From Tetrahymena elliotti 4EA (Eukaryota > Ciliophora > Oligohymenophorea > Hymenostomatida > Tetrahymenidae): 64,000 bases of DNA. This document shows positions 1 to 10,002 of the stretch, piece after piece. The notes below the pieces were generated by a model, which saw only the letters and a list, made by a program, of their open reading frames with translations, made no database searches and had not been told where the DNA came from. Numbering within the stretch: the first letter of the stretch is position 1; each line of letters opens with the position of its first letter. Made by a program: the position numbers and the translations under genes. The DNA is taken from NCBI GenBank assembly GCA_000231825.2, contig JH720316.1, positions 37,644 through 101,643 on the forward strand, written 5' to 3'.

Positions 1-3000
1 TTGATTTAATAATTAAAAAATAGTGTGTAATTAATTACTTAAATTTGCTTTTATTCACTGATGATCAAATAAATCTCAATTTAAAATAGTGGGTAGTTAA
101 TTCATGAATTTATGAAATATTAATTAGAATAGCTAGAGAAATCATAAATACTTCTTGGTATAAATATATTTAATAATTATTAAATAATAAATAGAATGTA
201 ACTAATAATTGATTGTTTTTGATTGAAAATGAGAATAAACTCTGATTAAAAAAGCATGTAAATTTATTATAAACTGAATAAAGCGGAATAATAAATATCT
301 ATTTTAAAAATAGCAAGTAATAAATATAGACATATACATACATCTTTACATTATCAGTTACAAAAAAGAAGTTAAATTAATTGAAAATCAAAATAGGAAG
401 TAATATTTTTAAATAAAGATAGAACACAAATTATTATAAATTAACTAATATTTTATTAGGGAGTAAATACTATTTGGTGAATTAGTTAATTTTAGTAAAA
501 ATACAATGATCAATTTCAAATTAATAGGGATATCAACAAGTAAATTAGTTTGAAAGACATTTACTTGGTATCAAAATAAAATGAATTTTGTTAATATTCA
601 AAGAGGAGGAGAGTAAGAAAGAATTCAGAATCAAAATGAACTTAAGTTGACAAATAAATAAATTAATTAAATTGTTAAAAACAAACAGTCAGTAAAATTA
701 GAATAAACACTCTTTTGATTAAGCAAATTTAATTTATTTGAAATATCTAATTTAATAGTTAGTAAAGTTTTAATTCAACATAATTTAACTACTTATAAAA
801 CTTTAAATTACAAAAACCGAATAACAACAACAAAAATAAAAGGAAGTAAATTAATTAATAAACATAATTATTTATTTGCTTTTAATCAGTTTAAAATGTT
901 TTTTATTTAAAAATTTGTCTAATTTGAATAAATAGCATGTAAGATAAATTAAACTTAGCACAGAAATTAAAGTGTAACCATATTTCTTTATAGGCCGTAA
1001 TAAATAAATAAATTAATTAATTAGTTAGTTACTTACTTATTTACTTTTTTATTTGCTGATTGATTAATTTTGAAATAATAATATTATAGATTCTGACTAC
1101 AAATACATTTTTAAACATATTTTTTAATTAGATTGTAAGAATACTCAACATCATTTTTATGATTTTACTTGAACACTTCATTTTAATCTTTAAAAAAAGA
1201 TGGTAAATTTATTTTTATTTTTTAATTTTGTTGTAAAATTTAACTTTATATTTAATATAGGGAGAGGTAATTCTTAACATTTAGTTTCTAATAAGAAATG
1301 TAAAACTTCTTGAATATCTAAAATAGCAGGTAATTCTTCACTCTGCTTAATTCTAATAAATATGAACCAAATCACTATTAAAATAGTGAGTATAAAACTT
1401 TCAAGGACTCAAATTGATTTTAAGAAATAAATTTGTATTTAAAATAGTTGGTAATAATATCTTCAATTATTTAATTATAAAAATATAAATACAATTCTAC
1501 TTATTAAAATAGGAAGTAACAAGAAATATTTTGGGTTATAATTAATAGATTTTAATAAAGGAAACTGTAAATAAATAAACAAAATAACTAATAAGACTAT
1601 GACTAAATAAATTTTTAATAATAATTAGGATGTAATCAAATTATCTATTAACATTTTAATTAAACAAAAATCTATTCAAAAAAGAGGGTAGAACTTGAAA
1701 TACTTTTAACTTTAATATTTTTACTATTATTTTAATAATAAATAGGAAGTAAAATTTAACAATAAAATCATAAAGAGCATGAAGAATACAATACAATTTA
1801 ACTTGTATTTAAATAGAGTGTATCCATTCTTATTATTCAAATTCTAATATTTTAATTACAAAATTATTTTTTTTAATAGTTCGTAATATTTTCAATTAAT
1901 CAGAAAACAATTTTATTGATCAACTAAACCTTATTCCTGAATAAAAAGATTGTAAATATATTTAATCAATAAATCTATTTTATAACTCTTTAAATATTTT
2001 TTGCTTAATCTAAAGGATGTAAGCTAGCTTTACTGATTCACTTGAAGAAAAATAGTTTAAATTCTCTTATTTTAATTCAAAATAAGCAAGTATTTTTTTT
2101 AAGATTGTTTGAAATAAAATTGCTTGAATACCTTTAAAATAAATAAATAAGTGGGTAATCTATCTCTTAAATTAAATTTGGAAAGAAACAAATTAATCAA
2201 GGAATTGACTAAGTTAATTTTTTAACAGAAAGTAAGAATTATTTTAAATTAGAAAGCAAAGTTAATTAATTAATAAATATAATAAATCTAAAAGAAAGTA
2301 ATTGAAATCATTGAATGGACTTAATAGATTTAGATTTAATTATTTACTCTCTCTTATTTTTCAAAATAGAATGTAAATAATCCTTTTGATCTAATTATTA
2401 TCAATTAATTCATTAATATTCTTGAATAAACTTATTTATGCAAAATAGCTAGTAATTTTAGAATTTTATTTATGATTAAAAAGTTAATTAATTATTCATT
2501 TTTAAAATAAAATAATAGTGAGTAATAATTTTTGATGATTTTAGTTGGATTGATAAATAATAATTAAAAATATAAACTTCAAAACAAAACAGTTGGAAGT
2601 AATATTATTCATTTATCACAAATTTTTTTATTTAAATAAATAATTCAAAATAGCGATGAGTAATATCTTTAATAATTCAAAATTGAAAGAAAAATAAATT
2701 TAATTTTCAAATTAAAATAGTTTAAGGTAACAAACATTTTGATAAACATTAATTGAAAAATATTAAAATAAATTTAAAATAAAACAAAAATAGTGATGGG
2801 TAATATTATTAAATGATTTATTATCTGAAAGAGACTGATCTATTTTCTGAATTGAAAATAGTGAGAAGTAATATTATTAATTAAATTCCTTTATTCTTTT
2901 CCATTTTTAACCAAATTTAAAAATAAAAACAGCTACAAGTAATATTGAAACAATCAAATATTATTCATAAATAAATACAATAATTTTTTAAAAATAGAAG

Positions 3001-3979
3001 GTATGATTAGATTATTAAAAGTTTAAAATAATAAATTTAACTTTATTTTTCAAATGTAATAAATAGCTGCAAGTAATACTTAAATTAAATTTTAAAAACA
3101 GAAATAATTGCTTCTGATTAATATTTAAATTAGACTGTAAAATTAATTTATTTTAATGAAAAATAAATAATTGAATCAATTTAAAATAAAATTTAGGAAG
3201 TAACTTGATTGTGAAATACTAAATAGCTGGTAATAAATAATTCTTCAATTAAATAAAAATTCAATTTAGCTGGTAACAATTCCTATTAAATTGAGAAATT
3301 AATAAATAACTTTCTTAAATAATTCAAAAAGCTAGTAAGATTTTCTTGATTTTTAGATGAAGTATTGATGATTTGAATTTAAAAGATAGTAAAATTTTTA
3401 AGGAAGAACTGAGTATCATTCATATTTTATTTTAAAATAATAAATTAATTCATTCAATTAGTGAGTAAATTGTTATTTTGCTTAAGGTTTTATTTAATTA
3501 ATTTTAATATAAAAGGCTGTAAAATTAATCAATTTAAAAAGCTTTTATTAATCAAGTAAGTTAACCAAAAACATAGTTTGTAATAGACTTAATATATTTT
3601 CATCAAGGCTAGTTCATTAATCATTTAACTTTTTAATTAAGCTGGTAAAATTCATATCAAAAACGAATCATCTTTTATTTGTTGATTTAAAATAAATAGA
3701 AAGTAAAAATTTGGAATAAGAAGAATTTTGATAAGTAAATACAAAAATTAATTTTCTTTTGAATTAATATTAGGTAAAATTATACTTTGAAAGATACTGT
3801 TTAAGACAATTCATTATCTTTAAAAACATTCTCATGATAACAGAGAGTAAATGCATTTAATAACCATGCTATTTTTTTACAAAATTAAAAATGGATAAAT
3901 ATACAAAAGTTTGAAGATCTATCATGGAGTGTCATTAGATTCAAGAAATACTAAAATAGAATCAATAGAAAATATTTGA
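1..3979 (+). CDS. Microexon-array gene, copy C (5' end outside window)
   Basis: Product unrecognised. About 55 candidate exons, mostly 3 nt, lie between short GTA...AG introns. Examples: 24-26, 90-92, 195-197, 255-257, 314-316, 397-399, 460-462, 528-539 (12 nt), 604-612 (9 nt), 689-691, 759-761, 843-845, 936-938, 994-996, 1132-1134, 1200-1202, 1261-1266, then about every 60 bases to 3844-3846. Six-base exons cluster at 2593-3072. Joined and read with introns in phase 2, they stay open for about 65 codons and include peptides such as GDHQNMPLWESSDW and GKVSLINGKKIYDW. The other two phases hit TGA. The terminal exon 3910-3979 continues in the same phase (LKIYHGVSLDS, stop TGA 3977-3979). One in-frame TGA arises across exons 3642-3644 and 3700-3702 unless 3642-3644 is skipped. 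Splicing is inferred from motifs only. Confidence 0.6.
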
Positions 3980-4225
3980 GACACACCTAAACCATAAAAT
4001 AAAATCGAATCTGAAATGAATAAATAAATAAGTTATAATATGTAAAATATGTAATTAATTTATGTAGTTGCTTGTTTTATTATATGTTGTAAACTTAATT
4101 TATTAATTTAATTTTTTTTTTTTTAACAAACAAAATAAAAATTAAAGATTCTTTTATTTAAATTATTTATTTTTTATTACTGTATTTCTAATATTATTTT
4201 TCTTTTCTTTTTTTATTTAAAAAAT
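1..4225. repeat. Large duplicated segment, copy 1 (partner 28167-32395)
   Basis: This block matches 28167-32395 almost base for base, at an offset of 28166 until small indels accumulate. Differences are scattered substitutions and a few short indels (for example around 3560-3580 and 3970). Similarity fades after about 4225. The left edge of the window truncates the copy. The duplication carries most of a microexon array gene and its terminal exon. A third, more diverged copy of the first 500 bases lies at 7430-7940. Confidence 0.95.
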
Positions 4226-4555
4226 AATAACAAAATTATAAACTTTTAAATAGAAAAACAATCTTTCATAATTGTTAAAAATATTTGTATTAAGCAATAA
4301 AAAAAGAGATATCAATACACATTAATATTTAATATTTTTAATAAAAGACATATTTACACTGTTAACATAAAAAATAGTTCAATTATGAAAATATATTTGA
4401 TTTCTTTTAATTATTATTTTAGAAAAATAATTTTATCCATTAAAAAAAAGTCAAAAAAGTTTGGGCAACTAAATTTTTGAATGGAATTTCAAGAATCCAA
4501 AATTGATTGGCCAATATAATTTGAAACTGAATATCATATAATAAATAAAGCAAGC
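3980..4555. other. Non-coding gap with poly(A)/poly(T) runs
   Basis: This stretch is AT-rich with homopolymer tracts. Up to about 4225 it matches the duplicated partner downstream of 32195, so it probably holds the 3' untranslated and flanking sequence of the upstream microexon gene. I see no gene beyond that. Confidence 0.6.
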
Positions 4556-4559
4556 AATA

Positions 4560-5060
4560 TCTTTAGTCAAAAATCTAATGGTTTTAATTATTAAATATTT
4601 TTTAATCATAACAAGTTAATTTTTTTAATTAAATGTTAGGTGTATTATACAAATTAAATTATCAATATATTAATTCAAAAAAGGAAACATTAATTGAAAG
4701 ATTTTACTAATAAATAAAGAATCTAAATGAAACAAAAAAAACTATTTAGAAAATCAAATCAAACAATCATAAAATTGATTACAGAATAATTCATCTTTTG
4801 TTTAAAAAAATTAAGATTATTCTTAATTATTCTATTAGCAAGCATCAACTTTGTCAAGTTAAAGCCAAAAAGATAATTCGTTGAAGCAAGAATCTTTGAA
4901 AAAAAAATAAATTTCAATTTTTTAGCAAAATCAGAATTTGAAATAGAATATTTAGCAAGAAGAAATTATGTCTAACAAGTAATTAACTTTTATTTAACAA
5001 ATTAAAAAATAGCTAATTAGCTGATTACTTCTTAAATACTCTTTTACTTCTTGAGATTTA
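4560..5060 (+). pseudogene. Decayed tail of the protein kinase at 24536-26409
   Basis: The sequence aligns with the coiled-coil, glutamine/asparagine-rich C-terminal exon of the kinase gene at 25970-26400, including the QMLDELSKLN-like region, the IKNLIETK-like region and the intron beginning GTAATTA near 4980. Several single-base indels break the frame (for example around 4670-4750) and the whole catalytic domain is missing, so this is a relic. It sits immediately 5' of microexon array copy A, just as the intact kinase sits 5' of copy B. The two probably duplicated as one block. Confidence 0.8.
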
Positions 5061-5689
5061 CATTCAAAAATTACAAAAATAAATTTCAGAAAATCAAAAA
5101 ATTGTCTTTTAAAAGAAAAATAAATAGGAAGCTTTCTCTATTGACTGGTTTTACAATATTGAATTTATTCATTGATTGAAAAAAGACTTTAGCTATAAAA
5201 TAGAAGATTATTTAAGAATTTTTATAGAAATAATATTCATAAATAATTATTTGAGATAATTTTAGAAAAATTAACAATCTCTATTAATTATCAAAACAGG
5301 AAGTAATTGTTCATTCATTTTGTATTTAAATATTGTCAAATACATGATTTAACCACTAATTAGAAAGTATCCTTTTTAATTGCTTAATTAAATTAATTGA
5401 TCTTCTTGAACATTAAAAACAGAGGGTACATACACACGCTTAAAAAATAAGTTTATTTCTATTTAATTTTCTTTAATTAAAAGCTAGTAAAATTATCAAT
5501 TTTAAACAGCCTTCTCTCAAAATAATTCATTAATTTTAATTCTATAAAGCCTGTAAAATTTTAACTGCATCTAATATCTCTTAACATATTTAGAAAAAGA
5601 TAATCATTATTTTTATACAAAAGATAGTAATTATTTTAGTCATATTAAACAAACTCATTTAATTATTATTTTCATATTAAAAATAGCAT

Positions 5690-6790
5690 GTAATTAATTA
5701 ATATTCTTGAAGGATTTTAGATTGAAAGATGATAATGATGCAGTTATTTATTTTGATATTAAATATAGGTTGTAATTAATTAATATTCTTGAAGGATTTT
5801 AGATTGAAAGATGGTGATGATACAGCATGCAGAATTTATTTATTTATTTTCATATTAAAATTAGCACGTAATTCATTAATATTGTTGAAGGATTTTAGAT
5901 TGAAAGATGATAATTGCACAATGATGATACAGAATACTGAATAGATTATAAACCTTCATATTAAAAATAGTGGGTAATTAATTAATATTATTGAAGATTT
6001 TAGATTGAAAGATGAGATAATTTTTATGATGATGTATCATGCTGAATATATTGATTTATTTTCATTTTAAAAATAGGTTGTAATTAATTATTTTTCTTGA
6101 AACATTTTAAATTGAATTAAAATGATGATGATGCAGCATGCTGAATTTAGTGATTTATTTTCAAACTAAAAATAGGTTGTAATTAATTAATATTCTTGAA
6201 GGAGTTTAGATTTAAATGATGATAATCATGATGATTTACCATGCAGAATTTTTTTATTTTCATGTTAAAAATAGTGGGTAATGAATTGATATCCTTAAAG
6301 GACTATAGAATGAAAGAAGATGATGCAAAATGCTGAATTTATAGATTTATTTTCTTATTAAAAATAGCGGGTAATTAATTAATATTATTGAAAGATGATG
6401 ACAATTATAATGATGATGCAGCATGCTAGGTTTATTGATTTATTTTCATATTAAAAATAGATCGTAATTGATTATTATTTTAGAAGGATTTTTAGTTGAA
6501 AGAAAACAATAATTAAAATGATTATTATGAAGCATGCTGAATTTATTGATTTTTTCATATTAAAAATAGGTTGTAATTTATTAGTGTTCTTGAAGGATTT
6601 TAGATTGAAAGATGATGGTGATGCAGCTTGCTGAATTTATTTATTTATTTTCATATTAAAAATAGTCTGTAATTAATTAATATTCTTGAAGGATTTTAGA
6701 TTGAAAGATGGTGATGCAGTATCTGAAATTATTTATTTATTTATTTTCATATTAAAAATAGCGAGTAATTAATTAATATTCTTGAAGGAT
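5690..6790 (+). repeat. Tandem array of near-identical introns
   Basis: Eleven to twelve units of about 75-105 bases, each starting GTAATTAATTAATATTCTTG and carrying a TTTTAGATTGAAAGATGATG-like core, a GCAGCATGCTGAATTTATT-like segment and an ATATTAAAAATAG end. Units are separated by 3-base segments that differ from each other (CAT, GTT, CAC, TGG, GTT, GTT, TGG, CGG, ATC, GTT, TCT, CGA). The same unit recurs at 27074-27560 around the assembly gap. Confidence 0.9.
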
Positions 6791-7049
6791 TTTAGATGAA
6801 TTTATTGATTTATTTTTATAAGAGTGTAAAATAAAAAGAACATAGATTAAAAATAAAATGTGTTTCTTAAATAAAAATAGCCTGTAATTTTTTGGAGATT
6901 CAATAAAAATTATTCTTAATTGGTTATTAAGCTAGCTAATAAAATAAATTTATAAAATATAAAATAAGTGAGTACATTTTAAGATTGATTTTTATGATTG
7001 AAAGACAGAATAAACTTTGATAAATTGTAGTGAGTAACGAAACATTTAA

Positions 7050-7135
7050 AAATACATAATTAATCAACTAACTATCTATGAATTGTATTTGCTTGAAAAT
7101 TAAATATAAAGATAATTAGATAGTTAGTTAGTTTA
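7050..7135 (+). other. Hairpin inside a long intron of copy A
   Basis: Bases 7066-7078 and 7117-7129 are perfect 13-bp inverted complements within the putative intron 7034-7183. The corresponding intron of copy B has a 17-bp stem (27801-27817 with 27860-27876). The stem would loop out the middle of an unusually long intron for this array. Confidence 0.7.
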
Positions 7136-8159
7136 TAATAATAAGTAAGTAATCAATTTATAAATTCATTTAAAATTAAATAGGCAGTAAAATATCTAGA
7201 AAATACTTGATTACCTTTATTTAAATCTAAAACTATGTAATGACAAATAGAAAGAAGTAAAAAATACATGAAAATAAAATAAGTTGGATTTATTAACCTA
7301 TTTTTAATTTAAAATAAAATCTAGGAAGTAATTTTTCAATGATATTACATAATTAGAATATGAATTAATTTAAATATTCAATAAAGCATGTAATTTTTTT
7401 TTAAAAACTTAAATTAAAATATTTATTTAATAATTAAAAAATAGTGTGTAATCATTTAAATTTGCTTTTATTCACTGATGATAAAATAAATCTCAATTGA
7501 AAATAGAGGGTAGTTAATTAATTAATTAATTGAATGATGAAATATTTATTAGAACAGCTAGAAATCATAAATATTCTTATAATAAATATATTTTAACAAC
7601 CATAAAATAATAAATAGAAAGTAATAAATAATTGATTGCTTTTGATTGAAAATGAGAATAAACTCTGATTAAAAAAGGATGTAAATATAATATGTAGAAT
7701 AATAAATATTTATTTTCAAAATAGCAAGTAATAAATATAAAGACGCGTACATTTTACATTTTCAGTTAAAAAAAAGAAGTTAAATTAATTAAAAATCAAA
7801 ATAGGCAGTAATATTTTTGAATTTACTTAGAATACTATATAATTATTATAAATTAACTAATAATTTATTAGGCAGTAAATACTATTTGATGATTTAATGA
7901 AGTTTTAGTAAAAATTCAATTATCAATTTCGAATAAGTAGAAATTTAAAATGAATCAGATGAATAGGTTTAAAAGTAAAAAAATAATTAAATGATTAAAG
8001 TGAGAAAATTGATAAAATATTTTGAAAAAGAATAGTGTATCATCATATAATAGGCCAAAGTGATTATTAATAAAGACAATTTTGTGAAAATTTATACAAA
8101 AAAGATTTGAATTATATGGTATTCTGGCTTTTTGGCCTTGTATCTTGAATCTGGGCCAG

Positions 8160-8900
8160 TCCCCCCTTTTTTTTATATATTGATGAGAATTCAGATTCAA
8201 AATTAAAAGAAATCATTAAAGACAAATATCTCAATATTAAATAAAATATCCAAAAGTTGTCGAAACTCATTTAAAAATGTTAAGATATGACAAAAAAAAT
8301 TTAATTAAAATAACCAACTGAAATACAATAAAAAATATTAGGTAGGTCTCCTTGATGAAATTAATTTTTTAGGAAATGAACAAATAAACTCTATAAAATT
8401 TAGAATTTGAAAAAGCAAAATCATATTATAAATCATAATAACTGGACATACAGAGGTTGTATAATAGCCAAATCTAAATTTAATAAACTACAGATAGTTG
8501 GGATGTTGCATATTCAAATATAGTGTTAGATCCTCGGAATAAGTATATATTTAGAGTTAGATTATAGACTAGTTCTACTGTTAATAGTTTTTATTAGTAG
8601 GCATAATAAAAGAATAATACAAAGATAATAGTTAATTACATGATGGAATATGCTATAATGAGAGAGGAGATAAGATGAAAATTAACAAAATAATAAAAGA
8701 AAATAATGTATATGAAGGCTCAAAAGAAAATAATAAAGAAATAGAAGTGAGAATCCATTTGAGTAAAAAGATGATAAAACCTGGAAATTATCAAAATTAT
8801 GACAATGTAGCTGAATTATCAACAATAATTTTATTGAAAATAATGCATAGTACAGGTTTACTGTTGAAATGTCTCATAAAGTTCATAAAATGATTTTTAC
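8160..8900 (+). pseudogene. Possible relic of an unrecognised ciliate gene
   Basis: Read with TAA/TAG as glutamine, stretches here look protein-like: DEINFLGNEQINSIKF near 8355-8405, and WDVAYSNIVLDPRNKYIFRV near 8498-8557. A separate frame runs from an ATG at 8675 to 8893 (contains GNYQNYDNVAEL). The pieces are in different frames and I cannot join them with convincing introns, so this may be one decayed gene, or chance. The W...YS..LDP..KYIF pattern recalls C-terminal domains I associate with ciliate zinc-finger proteins, but I would not assign a family. Confidence 0.25.
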
Positions 8901-9726
8901 TCATTTTTCTATTGTCAATAAATTTGATGATAAAATGTGATTGATAAATATGAACTGAATTAGAAAACAAACAAATTTTTAAATAAAATCTTGCTGATAA
9001 AATTTTTTATTTTATTTTTTGAAATTATGCTATTTGATCTTTAAAAACATTAAATTGTTAGAGTTTATTTTAGTAAATTAATCTTTAAAAAATTGAGAAA
9101 TTGCAAAAATAAAATATTCAATTTTTGTTTGATCAGGAAAATAAAAATGCCTTGGATTCTTAATATTCGTTTTAAAACATTAAGAAGGATTGACAGACAC
9201 AATACAATTCTTTTTTAGAAAGATGAATAGATAGATGAATTATCTAAAAGAATTAAATAAATCAAGAGCTTTTTATTCAAAACAAATGTTTTTTCCAATT
9301 TTATCTTAAATAATTAATTTGTTTGTTATTTATATTGCTTTCATTTTTTTATGTTTAAAAGTCAGTTATTCTATTAAGAATTCAAAATACCTAAAAAACA
9401 AATAAAAATGATAGGCTATTTATAGATTTATTTCTTTCTTTCATTCTTTGGATAGTTTTAGGCTCATAATAAAAAGTAATATTAATAGAAAACTAGCATT
9501 TTTAGAAAAAATAAGAAATTTGCAGCAACAAAAAACAAAAATAAAACAAAATAAAATCTGATAAATAAATAAATGTTCGTTAAGAAAATAAAATAATTTT
9601 AAGAATGAATGAATGCTTTAAAGTTAGAGAATACACTTTACGAATATAATATCAATTTTTTTTGACCAACTGAAAATGTTTATATATATATATTCAATTA
9701 TTTTGTTTAGTTTACCCTTTATTGTT
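8901..9726. other. No gene seen
   Basis: AT-rich sequence with no open frame of note and no recognisable RNA gene. It lies just downstream (3') of the minus-strand secreted-protein gene. Confidence 0.6.
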
Positions 9727-10002
9727 TCACCATATGCAATAATAGAAGGATTGTAATTCTCCATTTATAAAGTAGTACCACCAACAAGTACAATCTGACC
9801 AAGTACAACATTCACCTTATTGATTAACATAACCATAACTACATATAAACTAATCAGGATCACAGGTACTATTTTTATAACAGCAAGGAAGGTCCTCAAG
9901 CCAAGGAACACATCTTGTTTCAGCATTACCATCTCCATAATATTAAGCATTGGATAGACCAATTAGAGCCAACATTAAAAGACAGAATAATTTTTTGTTC
10001 AT
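9727..10002 (-). CDS. Small secreted cysteine- and tryptophan-rich protein
   Basis: A 91-residue protein read with the ciliate code (internal TAA/TAG as Gln, stop TGA at 9727-9729). The start MNKKLFCLLMLALIGLSNA is a textbook signal peptide, with cleavage likely after residue 19. The mature part is about 72 residues with about ten cysteines, including CC pairs near residues 40-41 and 65-66 and a C-T-C-W-W motif near 71-75, and several tyrosines. That points to a disulphide-stabilised extracellular or secretory-granule peptide. Standard-code reading would miss it because of the TAA codon at residue 20. It is a single exon with an AT-rich 5' flank. No family recognised; a second small secreted gene lies 1.8 kb away on the same strand. 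Confidence 0.8.

Larger units (their letters stand above)
5300..7874 (+). pseudogene. Microexon-array gene, copy A (3'-truncated)
   Basis: About 33 candidate microexons, including 5300-5302, 5364-5366, 5423-5425, 5484-5486, 5550-5552, 5624-5626, 5687-5689, 5769-5771, 5865-5867, 5971-5973, then 6077-6764 at about 90-base spacing, 6823-6825, 6881-6883, 6969-6971, 7031-7033, 7184-7186, 7251-7256, 7325-7327 and on to 7872-7874. Joined in phase 2 the reading is open throughout and begins KKGYLYMFTGLFGGSFL, a hydrophobic stretch, then DEQK and IVGKIK. These match copy B (KKGYLF..., DEQKEFVGIIK). The array stops near 7900; the second half and terminal exon found in the other copies are absent, so I call it truncated, although its frame is intact. 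The 5' end is not identified. Function unknown. Confidence 0.55.

Noticed and set aside
5690..6790. CRISPR-like array of regular repeats with short spacers
   Set aside because: The context is eukaryotic, the repeats are ~90 bases with 3-base variable segments, and their ends are GT/AG intron signals.
7146..7148. TAA triplet between AAG and GTAATC as an extra microexon of copy A
   Set aside because: Leaving it out makes the joined peptide (DEQK) agree with copy B, and the hairpin intron then spans 7034-7183 as in copy B.
1..7900. Arrays as plain satellite DNA or protein-binding sites
   Set aside because: Unit lengths and sequences vary widely outside the tandem block, while AG-to-GT spacing stays a multiple of three and one reading phase is selectively open. 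I prefer the exon interpretation, while noting that it rests on motifs and not on transcripts.
7955..8200. 81-residue minus-strand open frame
   Set aside because: It spans the poly(C)/poly(T) patch at 8161-8175, has no recognisable motif or conserved partner, and its composition is that of AT-rich noise.
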